Shown: in pieces, positions 24,365-37,379 of the stretch
How positions within the stretch are numbered: position 1 is the stretch's first letter
How the letters are laid out: each line of letters starts with the position of its first letter
Assembly: GCA_014058105.1 (NCBI GenBank)
Contig: JACGCM010001218.1
Span: forward strand, 48,723-112,722
Direction: 5' to 3'
Source of the DNA: Kingdonia uniflora
Lineage: Eukaryota > Streptophyta > Magnoliopsida > Ranunculales > Circaeasteraceae
DNA length: 64,000 nucleotides
Program-made: the position numbers and the translations under genes
The notes under the pieces: generated by a model
What the model was told of the DNA's origin: nothing
The model's database searches: none
The model's input: only the letters and a program-made list of their open reading frames with translations

Positions 24365-24634
24365 TTACTCTACCTTGTCTTCATCTCCCTCACAGTTCTC
24401 TAAATCAGCTCTAGAGGAAACTGTATCTAAGCCTGTCACAACACCATGGAGAGGGCCGCCATCAACATCAAGTTCCTCTTCAGCTTCGACCTCTTCCACA
24501 TAATGCCCTGTTATTTTAGCTTCGATGTCAGCCACAGAGTAACCCACTTCGAGGAGCTTATTCCCAAGGTTATCACGAATAGCTACAACTTCCTCGATAT
24601 TTTCTTCGAGGAGCTCTTTGTCATCATCATACCT
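24365..24634 (-). pseudogene. Exon 3 fragment of the antisense accessory gene (copy A), fused to element D
   Basis: The frame ELLEENIEEVVAIRDNLGNK, then VGYSVADIEAKITGHYVEEV and a long acidic tail, matches exon 3 of copy Z (LTEADIALV...RYHEIV, acidic tail). Upstream on the minus strand it runs without a stop into the RNase H end of element D, giving a 141-codon chimeric frame (24365-24790). The junction lies near 24620-24634. The fusion arose by deletion and is not known to be expressed. Confidence 0.65.
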
Positions 24635-25985
24635 TGAAACGTGTCTAGAAGGAATAATCGGATGGATCTGCATAGCTACCAACAAAGTGGAAATAGTTGG
24701 TAATGGGAGTCGAGATAACATGTTAGCCAACTTGTTGTCCACTCCTTTCTTATACTTGATCAATAAGGTGAATTGTAGAAGGTACGACATCTACTTCATA
24801 TGGCGAGCTTGTTAAAGCTTGGACAACGTAGATAAGAACTATAATGGTTTGTGATTGGAATGTACCGCAACCTCCTTCACCAATAAGTAACTCCGCCAAT
24901 GCTTCACTGATTGATATAGCGCATAGAACTCCTTATGGTATGTAGGATAGTTGCGTACTGCTCCTATAAACATCTCAGAATGGTAAGCAACTGGCTTCCT
25001 ATCCTGTAAAAGGATTGCACCCAATACATAGTCTGACGCATCTATCTTGACCTCAAAAATTCACTGCAAATTAGGCAATGCTAACACTGGTGCATCCATA
25101 ATCTTCTGCTTCAGTAACAGAAAAGTCTTCTCATGGTGCTCTTCCCACACAAACTGTATCCCGGTCTTTGTCAAAGAATGTAACGGTGCGGCTATTTGTG
25201 AAAAATACCGAATAAATTTCTGTAAGTACTGACAAGAACCCATAAAACTCCGCACTTCCGTCACTATGCGGGGTCTAGGCCAATTAGTAATGACCGAGAA
25301 CTTCTCTGGATCAGTCTTAAGCTCACCGCCACCAACAATAAAGCCTAAATAGACTAGCCCCTGTTTCCTAAAGTAACACTTCTTCCCGTTAAGAAAAAGT
25401 TGTTATGATCGCAACACGCGCACCACTTAGCGTAAATTCCCAAGGTGCTCCTCCCATGTACGACTATATATCAAGATATCATCCAAATATACAATCACAA
25501 AATCATTAATAAATGCACGAAGTACCTCATTCATTAGCCGCATAAACGTTGCCAAAGCATTGCATAACCCAAAAGGCATCACAAACTACTAAAATTAACC
25601 CAGTTTGGTCTTGAACGCTATCTTCCAAGTATCCTCCTCCTAGATTCTAACTTGATGGTAACCCGACTTAAGATCCAACTTGGTGAAAAACCAAGCTGTC
25701 TGCAACTCATCTCAATGCTCGTCAATCCGTAGAAGCGGATAACAATTCTTCACCGTAATTTTGTTCAACGCCCGATAATCTACACACATCCTCCAAGACC
25801 CATCCTTCTTCGGTACTAGTAACACCGACAAACCACAAGGCGAGCAACTCGGATTAATAACTTCTTGCTCCAGGAGTTCATGTACCTATTTCTTGATCTC
25901 ATCAGACTCAGTAACAGAAGCCCGATATAACCCAATATTGGGTAGTGGCTCACTATTCACCAAGGTGATATCATGCTCTATATCC
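24635..25985 (-). pseudogene. Element D reverse transcriptase and RNase H
   Basis: RT is spread over several frames (25265-25985); the minus strand shows the usual VMPFGLCNA region and a YLDDI-type box near 25470. It is followed by MTEVRSFMGSCQYLQKFI, then FSQIAAPLHSLTK. RNase H has GAILLQDRKPVAYHSEMF, ELYALYQ-like KEFYALYQSVKHWR and KGVDNKLANMLSRLP. Stops and frameshifts separate these blocks. When intact it would copy RNA into DNA. Confidence 0.7.
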
Positions 25986-26479
25986 CTCTTGTGCGATATC
26001 CCTTCTATGCCCAGAAATAAGTCTTTATACTCCTCTTGCAACTCCCCCATATCTATTTGTTATTGAGAAGATATTGCTAAAGTAGACAATACTATAGCCT
26101 ACGGACCCTCTTGAACCGGTCACACCAACAACAAAACAAATTTGCCGCCCGCATTAACCAACCTCTTCGCCTGAGTCGCCGTTACCAAATTACTGGTAGT
26201 GATATGTTCCTTACACGCATTAATATGAAACTCAGTCCCATCCTTCACCAAAAAATACTTGCGAGCACGATGGTAAAGGATTGCATCTCGGTCCCAAAGA
26301 TAAGGCTACCCAAGATGACTTGACACACGTCCAACGGAACCACCTCACATGTCACTTCGTCAATAAACATCGCAGTAATTACAAACTTGAGCATACACTG
26401 CTTAGTAATATTCTACTCTGCGTCTTATTAAATCTAACCCAAACCATTCGGCTTAGGATGAGCCACAGTAGCCAAACCC

Positions 26480-27785
26480 ATCTATACCACTGCCTCAGAA
26501 ATTAAATTCTTCTGACTACCCGGATTAATAATGGCCTCGACAAAGCTCTGCTTCACCTGAATGCTGACAAATAATAGCTCTTCCTGACTCACCTAGTCGA
26601 TGGCTAGAGGTTGCTTCAACATTAGAGTAAGCTTATGATTTGGCTCATCTAAATCTGGAAGTTCCACAATCGTTGCGACTAGTGTACATTTTTCTTTCTT
26701 GCCCTTCTCCTCCTTCGGTCGAAGCTCCGGGAGAAGTTTCCAGCATTTATCATAATTGTGCCTATTAGCCTTACAATGACTACAGATAGTCCCCTTAAAA
26801 GAATACCCCTCTCCTTTGGACTCCCCTTTCTGATCATCCTTCCAATTAGCTTTGTACCCCGACTTGTTCTTGTTGTCTTTCTTGTCGCTTTTCAAGTACT
26901 TGCCTTCAATGGCAATTTCTTTAACGGTAGCATCCTCGATATTTTCTACATTGAAGAGCTTTAATTCTCTTCTAATGGACTTCGACAAACTCCCCGTATA
27001 CTTCATAAACACGTCGTACTCATCCACGTCAATATCCAAAACCAATGCTTGGTTATAAAACTCTGTAGTGAATTATTGTATGGATTGCCCAAACCTTTGG
27101 CGCAAATTATGCCATTTGTACCACCGCTCCTATTCATACCCAATTAGATAGAATTGTTTCTTCAGCAAAACCTTGAATTCTTTCCAACTCAGACTTCTGA
27201 CATCATGTCATTTCCAACAAGATTTCTACCACGTTAGTGAGTGACTTGTGAATTTCAAAGTAGAGAAGCAAATCTTCTGAGCGTCTGAATATTCATCAAT
27301 TGAAAAGTAGGTTTCCAACCTATCTAACCAATTATCTAATTTCTCGGTATCGACGGAACCATCGAAAACCAGAATCTCAATCTTAAAGCCAATACGAAGA
27401 TTACGCATAGGATTCATTGACTTACCAAAACCTGGGCACTCCTTGACGGATCAGCATCACTAGAATCACTAACCATCCCAACATTATCAACGTCTCCATC
27501 CCCTTCCAAAACCCCTTTCCTCCTCGAGCGGCCTCGCCGATGAGAGTGGCATTGCCGTGTCGTCGAAATGGAAGCCTTCGTGAGGGTCGTGAAACGCAAC
27601 TGTTCTACCAACTCCCTTGCAGTAGAAGTTAGGTCGGAAACTGTCGTTTCCAAAAGCGTGAGTCATTCGTTGGCCTCGTCCATCTCCAAATCGCCTTTCT
27701 TCTTCAAATCAGGTTTGCAATGAATCTTCAACGGACTCACTAGCTTCTCCTTTATTTGCTTAAGACGGTCACGGGTAGAGACCAT
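26480..27785 (-). pseudogene. Element D gag and start of protease
   Basis: Gag core: IGFKIEILVFDGSVDTEKLD, WLDRLETYFSIDEYSDAQK, TLKFTSHSLTW, then an open frame 26593-27045 containing the knuckle CSHCKANRHNYDKC and KLLPELRPK. The protease-type segment FVEAIINPGSQKNLISEA follows at the low-coordinate end; its active-site Asp is replaced by Asn. Stops interrupt gag near 27225 and elsewhere. Confidence 0.72.
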
Positions 27786-28337
27786 ATACCATAATTAACC
27801 CCCCGAGAATCTCAACTAAAAAATTGATGCCACGTAAGCCACAATACGATTGAGAAGCTTTTGTTAGTAGAAATGTACGAAGAATGCCAAATTAGATGGA
27901 AAAAATAAGAGATTCAATTGTATTATCCAAGTAATTACAACGAATAAACTCTAAATCCTAAGCTTCTTCCTTAGAACTTCTATCTAGATTTAACATAGAA
28001 AAGAAAATAACATAAGTCCCCTTTATATACTAGGGAACTTAAAATATTAAAAAACACATCTCGAGGCAAACACCTCTCAAAAATATAACCAACGCCTAAA
28101 GGAAAAAGGCTAAATCGCGCCTCTGTTTGAACATAACCAGTTTCTGTTCAAATAAAATAAATGTATTTGAATAAAATAAATTCTATTTGGATAAAAACAA
28201 TTTTGTTAGAATAGAAACTTGGAAACCTTCATGTCTTCTTCAGATCCTCCTGGATCACTGCTGACATACGATAAGGTGACTCGCTCGGGCATGAGGACTG
28301 AACATCTACTCTAAGGTAGTACTAGCACAGTAATACA
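27786..28337 (-). repeat. Probable 5' LTR remnant of element D
   Basis: Lies just upstream of gag on the minus strand, contains a TATA box (TATATAAAGGGG, 28018-28029) and could start TGTATTACTGTGC at 28337. Its partner LTR is missing, so the borders are guesses. The sequence next to gag (tggtatatggtctct) is a possible decayed TGGTATCAGAGC primer site. Confidence 0.4.
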
Positions 28338-28457
28338 GGGGAGTGTAGGAACAAAAGCCTTTGACCATCCTACCCTTTTGTGAACATAGAAGAATATAGG
28401 GGAGACCTAATTATTACTTCTTAAAAAAAATGTTGAAGTGTTAGATTATAGGCTTGA

Positions 28458-30500
28458 TTGATTGTTTATAGCATCGGGGGCCAAATTTTATCACATATTT
28501 GTTTGTGCATGATCAATTGGATACGTATTGAAAAATGTTTAGGAAGTTTACCTGAACCTTTGCCTATTTACGGTTCACCACCTCAGCCAAAGCGGGGAGG
28601 TCGACTACCTCGCCCAATCAACACAATTGAGAACTCAGGACCCCCAATTTTGGAGGAGGGTAATCTATCTAGAGTTGACCCAATTGAGCTTGTTGTTGAG
28701 CTTGAAGTCGAACAACCAATCATGGCTGCCACCAAATCTCTAAGGGACTTTTGGACCCCAGTGGTGAGCAATATACCTTCATGTATCGTGTTACCAACCA
28801 TCACAACAAATCATTAGGAAATCAAGCCTAGTGTGATCCATATGTTACCTACATTTTATGGGCTTGATTCTGAAAGCCCTTATAAGTGCATCCACGAATT
28901 TAAGAAAATTTGTGCGCTCTTAAAATATCAACATTTTACTTAGGATTCCGTCCACCTTCATTTATTCCCATTCTCACTAAAAGTTAAGGAGTCATTGGCT
29001 TGATTCAATAGCATCGGAATCTATCAAATCATGGGACCAAATGGAGACTAAGTTCAAAGCCAAATGGTTTTCAATGGGAAAAACCCTCGCTCTTAGAAAT
29101 ATAATTGTTGAATTTGCTCAAAATGAGAGCAAAATATTTTACGAGACATGGGTGATATATAAAGATCTTCTTTCACAATGTCCCCTCATGGTTTTGAAAA
29201 GAAACATTTAGCCCAAATCTTTTATCGTGGAATGACGTCTGAGAATCGTTATAGGCTAGAATCCATGTGTAGTGGTAAATTTCAGGACCTTGAACCCGAA
29301 AGAGCTTATGAGGAGTTTGAGACATTGGCTGAGAATTCTCAGCAATGGGACTTTGATCCACATAAAAATGTTTATATAGCCAAGAAAGGTGGTTTGAATG
29401 AAGTAAGTGAGGGAACGGCCATTAATGCCCAATTATATACTCTTACCCAAAAAATTGAGGCTATGATTATGAATCAATCTAAGGGTAGTGTGAACCAAGT
29501 TTAGCAACAAGGGTGCACCGTTTGTTATGATGTCAAACATGTAACTCAAATGCGTCCCATGTTAAATGAAATGAATGACAATCAAGTGCAAGTGAATGCT
29601 TTGAATAATACCTACAAGAGGCCATTTGACCCGTACAAGCCAACTTGGCAGAACCACCCAAATTTTTCGTGTAAGAACAACTAACCCAGTCTTGGTTTTG
29701 GAGAGCCACAGACCTCAATTTATAATTTACTTAGGAATCCCAATTCTTAGTCTTATCCTCAAGAATCTCAGCAAACCTTTCAGTCATCCAAATAGTTCTC
29801 GTCAGCTCCACCTAAACCATCTTTGGAAGTCACCCTTGCTCTCTTCATGCAACAATAAATGGAAAGTAAAAAACAAGCGTTACAATTTCAGCAACAAATG
29901 ATGTAATTCCAGTAACAGACTTTGGTGAATCAAAATTCTACATCCCAATCTATCTCTAATTTAGATACTCAGATAGGACAATTGGCAAATGCATTACATG
30001 AGCGACCACCAGGTAAACTACCTAGCCAACCTAAATTTAATCCCAAAGGACCACCTGGGTTTGAGCCTAACTCAATCCCAAAATGGCTTAATTCTATTTC
30101 CACTATTCGAAGTGGCAGAAAAATTGATAAACGAGTTAAAATACCTAGGGTTGAGCCAACACCAGTTACTATTGAGGATGAGGTAGGTACGAGTGAACTA
30201 GTTGTAGTAAGCAATCATGAACCTTCTAAGAAATCTGAGGAGTTGCCTACTTCGTCCGTTTCCATACCAAAGGAACGTATTGAGCCAAAGGTGCCATATC
30301 CACAATGCCTTCTTTCGGCTAATAAAAGAATTCAATTTGACAAGATATTAGATACATTTAAACAAGTTCATATAAATATTCCAGTACTCGATGCCATCAT
30401 GCTTATTCCTTCGTATGCCAAATTCCTTAAGGATGTGTGTACTATGAAAAGAAAAATCAATGTGCACAAAAAAGTCTTCTTGACTGAGACATTAACCCCT
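28458..30500 (+). pseudogene. Element C gag
   Basis: KSLRDFWTPVVSNIPS, GLDSESPYKCIHEFKKI and LHLFPFSLKVKESLA are characteristic of Athila gag. Then come FYRGMTSENRYRLESMCSGK and, in the last part, LDTQIGQLANALHERPPGKL and ANKRIQFDKILDTFKQVHIN, which lead into protease. Stops at about 28815, 29006 and 29502 break it. The open frame 29922-30602 is the longest surviving piece (226 codons). Confidence 0.78.
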
Positions 30501-31130
30501 CCTGAGCTTTGTGATCCTGGAAGCCCAACCATCCCTTATAAAATTGGAGATCACAAAGTGGATAGGGTGTTACTTGACTTGGGGGCTAGTGTGAATGTCT
30601 AACCTTACTCGGTCTATCAGGAATTTGGACTTGGAGAACTCGAACCTACCTGAATGATACTTTAATTGGCTGATAGGTCAATACGATACCCACGTAGTAT
30701 CCTTGAGGATATTCTAATCAAGGTTGATTCTCTCATTTTTCCTGTGGACTTTGTTATTTTGGACACTGAAGATGTCACGAATCTTAGCTGCGAGATCCCC
30801 GTCATATTGGGTCGCCCGTTCCTTGTGACTGCTCATGCCATTATTAATTGCTTTAATGGAGTCTTACAATTATCAATGGGAGACATGAAGATCAAACTTA
30901 ATGTTTTTAACAATAATACTCAAGTCCCTCATTCTGATGACATGGCTGAACTGAATATGATTGACTCCCTAGTTTGCAACTCGTTCCCTAAATCATTTTC
31001 TGATGTCCCCTTAGAATCATGTCTTGTAAACTTTGGTGAGGACTTTAATGAAGACACAATCATTGACAAATTTAATGATTTACTCGACTCAACTCTTATT
31101 TTTAACATATCCAAATGGAGATCTTGACTA
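30501..31130 (+). pseudogene. Element C protease
   Basis: VDRVLLDLGASVNV (30553-30600) holds the DLGAS active-site form usual in Athila rather than DTG/DSG. It is followed, after a stop, by DRSIRYPRSILEDILIKVDS, FPVDFVILDTED, and GRPFLVTAHAIIN. The segment 30666-31127 is open for 153 codons. Confidence 0.78.
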
Positions 31131-32740
31131 GAACCTCTTGAACCATCAACTACCTTTCCTATTCTATCCATTGTTAAACCACCCCAGCTAGACCTCAAGC
31201 AGTTACCAAATACTCTCAAGTATGCATTTCTAGGTGATTCTATAACTCTACCTGTGATAATAGCTTTCAATCTAGATATTGACCGGAAAGGTAGACTGTT
31301 GAGTGTCCTTAAAAAACATAAATCAGCCATAGGGTGGTCTATAACAGACTTGAAGGGAATTAGCCCGGCCGTGTGCATGCATCCCATCAATCTCGAGGAA
31401 GATGCTAAAAATTCATGTGAGATACAATGGTGTTTAAATCCAACCTTGATGGAGGTGGTTAAGAAGGAAGTTCTCAAGCTCTTAGACTCGGGTATTATAC
31501 ACCCCATTTCGGATAGTAAGTGAGTCAGCCCTGTTCAAGTTGTACCCAAGAAATTAGGGATTACTGTAGTCAAAAATGAGAATAATGAATTAATCCCTAC
31601 CCGTATGACCACCGGGTGGCATGTTTGTATCGATTACAGAAAGTTGAACACGGTCATTAGGAAAGATCATTTTCCTCTTCCATTCATTGATCAAATGCTT
31701 GAGCCATTAGCGGGAAAAAGTCATTATTGTTTTCTTGATGGTTATTCTGGATATAATTAGATCCCCATCGCTCCAGAAGATCAGGAGAAAACCACATTCA
31801 CATGTCCCTGCGGGACTTATGCTTATCGGCGTATGCCATTTGGTTTGTGTAATGCATCTGCTACATTTCAACGTTGTATGATGAGCATTTTCTCTGATAT
31901 GATAAATTTATCAAAATCTTCATAATTGATTTTTCAGTGTTTGGTTCCTTTTTTGATGTATGTTTGCACCATTTGGAGCTCGTGCTAGAACGATGTATAC
32001 AAACCAATTTGGTGTTAAACTAGGAAAATTGTCACTTCATGGTGACACAAGGGATAGTTCTTGGGCATATCATCTCCAACAAAGGGATAGAAGTTGATAA
32101 GGCCAGTATCAATATTATTTCTTCCTTACCTCCCCCTCGGACGGTTAAGGCCATTCGATTATTTCTAGGCCATGTGGGGTTTTATCGTCGGTTCATCAAA
32201 GATTTTAGCAACATTTCCCAACCTTTGTGTAATTTACTTGCTAAGGACACCGATTTCTACTTTGATGATGAAAATTCTAGAGTTTTTGAGAAGCTCAAAC
32301 TTTTATTAACTTCCGCTCCAATCATCCAACCGCCCAGCTGGGATCTTCCATTTGAATTGATGTGCGATGCATCTGACTGCGCTGTTAGAGCAGTTTTAGG
32401 GCAAAAAGTAGATAACAAACCTCATGTTATTTACTATGCCAGTCGTGCGCTCAATGAAGCACAAATAAATTACTCTACCACTGAGAGGGAGTTATTAGCC
32501 ATTGTGTTTATATTAGAAAATTTTGGTCCTATCTTGTTAGATCCAAAATCATTGTCTATACCGATCACGCAGCCTTAAAATATTTGTTATCCAAAAAGGA
32601 CTCTAAGCCTCGGTTAATTCGATGGATCCTCTTATTACAAGAATTTGACATTAAAATTTGTGATAAGAAAGGTGTTAAAAATGTTGTAGCAGACTATTTA
32701 TCCTGACTTCTGATTGAAGGTGGTGAGGATCTCCTCCCTA
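31131..32740 (+). pseudogene. Element C reverse transcriptase and RNase H
   Basis: AIGWSITDLKGISPAVCMH, RLNP-type CLNPTLMEVVKKEVLKLLDS, then VCIDYRKLN, DGYSGYN and [19 protein letters not shown] are clear Athila RT. The YxDD region (about 31920) is destroyed by frameshifts. The frame recovers at 32039 with GIVLGHIISNKGIEVDKA and FLGHVGFYRRFIKDFSNISQ. RNase H shows [36 protein letters not shown] and a final VVADYLS-like block. Confidence 0.8.
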
Positions 32741-34025
32741 TCTTAGAGACATTTCTTAATGAGCATCATATGACTATTATACAACTACCTTGGTATGCCG
32801 ATATTGTCAATTATCTTGTAACTGAACGATTACCTAACCACTAGTCTAAGCAAGATAAAACCAAATTCTTACACGAGGTTAGACGTTTCAGTTGGGACGA
32901 TCCTTATTTGTATAAATTTTGTTCTGACCAAGTTATTAGAAGATGTATTCCAAATAATGAGTTCCAGAGCATACTCATGTTTTGCCACACCTATGTCGAT
33001 GGAGGGCATTCCAGTGCTAAGAAAACGGCTGCTTAAATTCTACAATCTGGCCTTTATTGGCCTACCCTTTTTCATGATACAAAGACCTTTTGTTCTACTT
33101 GTGATAGATGTCAGAGGACCAACAATATTTCTCACCGTGACATGATGTCTCTAAACAACATTCTTATAGTTGAGCTTTTTGATGTTTGGGGAATAGATTT
33201 TATGGGTCCGTTTCCTTCATCTCGCGAAAACCTTTATATTCTAGTCGCAGTGGACTATGTCTCCAAATGAGTCGAAGCGGTAGCATGTCCAAAAAATGAC
33301 CATAAGCCTGTGGTCAAATTTACAAAATCCATTTTTAACCGTTTTGGCTCTCCTTGAGCAGTTGTAAGTGATGGTGGGAAACATTTTTGCTATCGTGTTT
33401 TTAAAACTTTATTAAAAAATTAATTCATCACATATAAAGTTACCACACCTTACCATCCATAAACAAGTGGTCAAGTAGAAGTTTCCAATCGGGAGATTAA
33501 ATGAATTTTAGAAAAAGTTGTTAGAACTGATCGCAAAGACTGGTCAAATTGTCTTGATGATGCTTTTTGAGCCTATCGAACAACTTATAAAGCCCCGATT
33601 GGAATGATACCCTATAGGCTTATCTTTGAGAAGGCTTGTTACTTGCATGTGGAACTAGAGCATAAATCTCTTTAGGCCACAAAGGCCCTTAACTTTGAGA
33701 TGGTCCAAGCTAGGTCCAAGAGAAAGCTTTAACTTTTTGAGTTGGATGAACACCGTCATGAGGCTTATGAAAGTTCAAAAATTTATAAAGAACGTACCAA
33801 AGTTTTTCACGATAAATCAATTATTCGTAAAACCTTTGAGCCTAATCAAAAAGTATTACTTTATAACTCTAAGCTTCATCTATTTCCCTAGAAGCTACGA
33901 TCTCGTTGGCATGGTCCCTATACGGTTAAAGCTATTTATTCTCATGGGGCCGTAGAGGTGGAGGATCCTAAGAACAGAAATATTTTTAAGGTCGATTGCC
34001 AACGATTAAAACTGTACTTAGAGTC
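32741..34025 (+). pseudogene. Element C integrase
   Basis: The zinc-binding part (FCHTYVDGGHSSAKKTAA, CSTCDRCQRTNN) is followed by a core with VWGIDFMGPFPSS, VVSDGGKHF and SGQVEVSNREIK, so the D, D, E positions are still present. Many stops (for example after YVSK and SNREIK) inactivate it. The C-terminal part LHLFPxKLRSRWHGPYTVK ends near 34020. Confidence 0.78.
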
Positions 34026-34762
34026 ATACTTTTTTTATGAAGAGATAACATTTCTAAATGATCCAGTATATCAGAGCTGATATTGTGTACCCCTGTAGTA
34101 CCATTGCAGCATCATTTAAGTATGGGGGTATATTAGTCTTGCTGAAGACGGTAATCTTAGCACTTCTTGGGAGGCAACCCATGACACATTCAGGTGAAAT
34201 TTTTAGTTTTTCTCTTCCATTTATTTTCTTGGTCTCAAACATTGAGGGCAATGCTTGATTTAAGTTTGGGGGTCAGAAACCATTTATTTAAATGTTTTTT
34301 TAAAGAAAAATGAAATAATGGCACTTAGACAATTTATGATATATTTTTGACGAATTTTCAAACACTTAAACTGATTTTACTTTGACATAAATATTATGGA
34401 AAAACCTAAATTTTGAAATTGTACCAAGTATACACTATAATATTTTGGAATATCTTAAGCTAGATGTACTATCTTTTTATTAGCGACTAATTCAAGTTAA
34501 CTTGGCATATTTTGAAAACGTATTCTTCACTGTAGTTTTGCAATTAATACCTTCAATAGATTTTTGCTCAGTATAAGGAAAATTTATTATTTATGTTAGG
34601 AAAAGTTTGCTACAAGGGAGACAACTGCCTAAGAATAAGTTCATTCCTAAGAAGAAAAATATAATAAGTTAAAAGTGATCTAAAATCTTTCACTCTGCAA
34701 GGCAACTTACATGATTAAGAATTGAAAGATGAAAAATTATCACCAATCTCGAGTTTGACCAT
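34026..34762 (+). other. Element C region after pol, left of copy B
   Basis: Contains atgcttgatttaagtttggg, a sequence usual after Athila pol. No env-like frame was found. The last 5 bp (accat, 34758-34762) are the left target duplication of copy B; the region continues at 48034. Confidence 0.6.
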
Positions 34763-35473
34763 TGTAGTAGCTTACTCGTAGCCTTAGACAGTCAGTCGAA
34801 GCCTAATTCATACTCGAATGTATCGAAGCCCACTCAATCTCTAAAACAGACTCCCCAGAGATCTCCCAAAGATGAAGCTTCGATATCATGCAAAGCTTCA
34901 AGAACGAATTAACGTGCCACAACAAAAATCCTTCGACCTCACTAACACACGGTTGAGGTAAGATAAGATAGACAATAACCTCATCAATTCAGATGGCGCA
35001 TTGATTGGCCCGTGCGGCTACAGTGACAGGTCCAACCACCGTGCTGTTCAAATACATCATCAATAAATGTTGCAGTGACAGTACCGACATGACCGACGCC
35101 TATAACTCGTCGGGATTTCCTGACAGTAATCATGTAAACCTGACCCACCCTTGGTGACTCAGCTCCCTGTATCTCTATAAATAGAGGAGAAGGGAATCCA
35201 AGGAGGGGTTAGAAAAGTAATTTCCAGCCCTTTGCATTTTACCTACGACCACCCGGATACTCTGTACTCGAACCCTGTTATTTACTCTTCAGTAATACAA
35301 TCTGTCTTAAAAAATCTTCATCAGAGGTCGTAGAGAGTCACATTCGGGCCTCTACGTAAGTATTTGTCTATAGTTGGATCTTACTTTAAGCCATTTTCTT
35401 GCCTCCTTTGATTGAGGATTGATTCTATGTTGTAAGAACCAACTTCACATCCTAACGAAGTTAGGTCCCTATA
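34763..35473 (+). repeat. 5' LTR of copy B
   Basis: 711 bp from TGTAGTAGCTTACTCG to AGGTCCCTATA (final CA decayed). TATA box tataaatag at 35176-35184. It closely matches the 3' LTR, differing by small indels and a longer segment near 35010. Confidence 0.92.
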
Positions 35474-35475
35474 AT

Positions 35476-35489
35476 TGGCGCCGTCTGTG
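35476..35489 (+). other. Primer-binding site of copy B
   Basis: tggcgccgtctgtg, two bases after the LTR; the best preserved primer site in the window and the form expected of Tat/Ogre-type elements. Confidence 0.82.
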
Positions 35490-35558
35490 CTTTCCACCCT
35501 ACCAATCTCCATTCCTTCTTCCTCTCCTTTTGTTTTTCACTTCAGCAGATTACCCTCA

Positions 35559-37256
35559 ATGGCCCCCACACATCGTTCCAACTCAACTCAGGCAGGCCAC
35601 TCCATTAACGGAGTCGTTGCCCAAATAACCCAGCTATCCCAACAAGTCGCTCAGGCAGAGGAGTGCTACCAGAACCAACTAAACCAGGAGCGTGAAAACC
35701 ACCGTTTGGCACTAGAAACTGGGCAAAATTGCCGCTTGGCACAAGAAACTGAGCAAAATCGCCACTTGGATGATGAAAACTGACAGAACAGAGCAATCAA
35801 TGAACTGCGCAACATCGTCCGAGAGCTACAGAGATTACTGCCCTTGGAACCTGTTCGCCCATCCCAGGCACCAGACCCATCGTGCATCTCTACTCGTACC
35901 CGCCTAGGACTTTCACTAAACCTCGAGATACCCCCCGTTCACACCGGTGCCAATTTTTTCCTCATATTATCCCCCCAACCGACTCCATTCACCTCAGGAT
36001 TCACCCCACATTATACTCTTTCGACTCAACCCTCCACTCCTCCTGACACCCCAGACACCGTCCTGCTCGGGAAGGGCTCAGCGAACGCAGTGATGATTTT
36101 ATATCACACACTTGACCTTACAACCTTTGAATTCATCAATCTCCACCACGTCCTGCGTATGTTGCACAGCATGACCTCAACCAAAAAATATAACCCGTCA
36201 TTCGCGTCAGCACGAGCCCCGCCATAAATTTCTGGAGCCGCCTCAATAACCCAATCTGCCCCAAATTTTTGGCTATCGAAATACCCTCCAACTTTCGTAC
36301 CCCCAAACTCAGCAAATACCGTAACACAGACCCCAAATCCCACATCCTCGAATTCTAAAACTCCCTGAGCCTCTACTCTACAGCTGACTACCTATTATGT
36401 CACATTTATCAAATGAGCCTTACCGATAACCACCTTCGATGGTACCATAATCTCCCAAATGGCTCGATTCGTAACTTTGAGCAACTTTCACACCTCTTCA
36501 TTGCCCACTTTGCCTTCAACAAAGTCAGAGAGGTCAGAGTTGACGCTTTCTTCAATTTCAGAAAATCCGGTAGTGAGACCCTCAAAGCCTTCACCAGATG
36601 ATTCCTTGACGAATCCTGGAAAATTGAAAATCTCGACTGCTCGAATGTTATTTTAGCATATTCGAATCCCCTACCCGACCACAGCCGAGTAAAAGAGCAC
36701 CTAGTCCTCCACAAACCAAAAACACTCGATGAGATGCTCTCGAAAGTCAACGGCTATATTTATCTCGAACGCCTCCAAAAGTCCTGCAAACAGAGCCAAC
36801 CTTTGCAAACAACAAACTTCAATAAACCTCGACAACACCCTCACCCTGCTCCCGTACCCCTGATCGCTCCTGTCGCACAGGAGACTGAGAGCCACAAACC
36901 CCCTATCATTAATAACAGCACCGATGCTCGCAAGAAGCGACCAATACCTATTTTACCTATACTCGCTGCCCCCCTCAGCACCCTTCTGCCACACATATAG
37001 GCAGACCCCATTTGGCGTATCCCTTTCCCCATCGAAGTCAGACAAGGTGAACCTTACTGCGCCAACCATAAATGCAGCTGTCACCATACCAATAAGTGCT
37101 TTGCCCTTCAACGCTCCCTTGAACTTATTTTCAGAGCAGAACCTTTGCACCAGTATATTGCTGATCTTCCGGGCTACCTCGATGGGTCCTACCTCAAATC
37201 TCTATCCACCCCTACTACTGAACAACCTGAAGTGCACATCTATTGAGTCAAATTGA
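35559..37256 (+). pseudogene. gag of copy B
   Basis: It starts at ATG 35559 (MAPTHRSNSTQAGHSINGVV); a coiled, Gln/Glu-rich N-terminal part with a tandem LAQETEQN / LALETGQN block follows. The core is LTDNHLRWYHNLPNGSIRNF, FAFNKVREVRVDAFFNFRKS and LDEMLSKVNGYIYLERL (36410-36780). The zinc knuckle CANHKCSCHHTNKC (CX2HX4HX4C) lies near 37050-37095. Stops occur at codon 75, near 36225 and elsewhere. Confidence 0.8.
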
Positions 37257-37379
37257 TCGAAGTTAACAACATAGACAGTGGACATTCCAAGAGTAAACAA
37301 AAGCGCGTCAAAGAATATCACAAGCTCACCTATCAGGAGAAATTTTCTACGCTTTTGCCAGAATCAAGCCGTCACCTTC

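Larger units (their letters stand above)
24635..28337 (-). mobile_element. Truncated chromovirus-like Ty3/gypsy element D
   Basis: Minus-strand gag with a CX2CX4HX4C knuckle, protease, RT and RNase H in usual order. The element stops within RNase H at about 24635, so integrase and 3' LTR are absent. A probable 5' LTR remnant is at about 27786-28337. The protease region INPGSQKNLISEAVV and the RNase H style resemble plant chromoviruses, and the single RNase H separates it from the Tat copies. Confidence 0.7.

Noticed and set aside
35605..35887. Minus-strand frames opposite copy B gag
   Set aside because: Shadows of the gag N-terminus, whose repeats (LALETGQN, LAQETEQN) create parallel open frames on the other strand.
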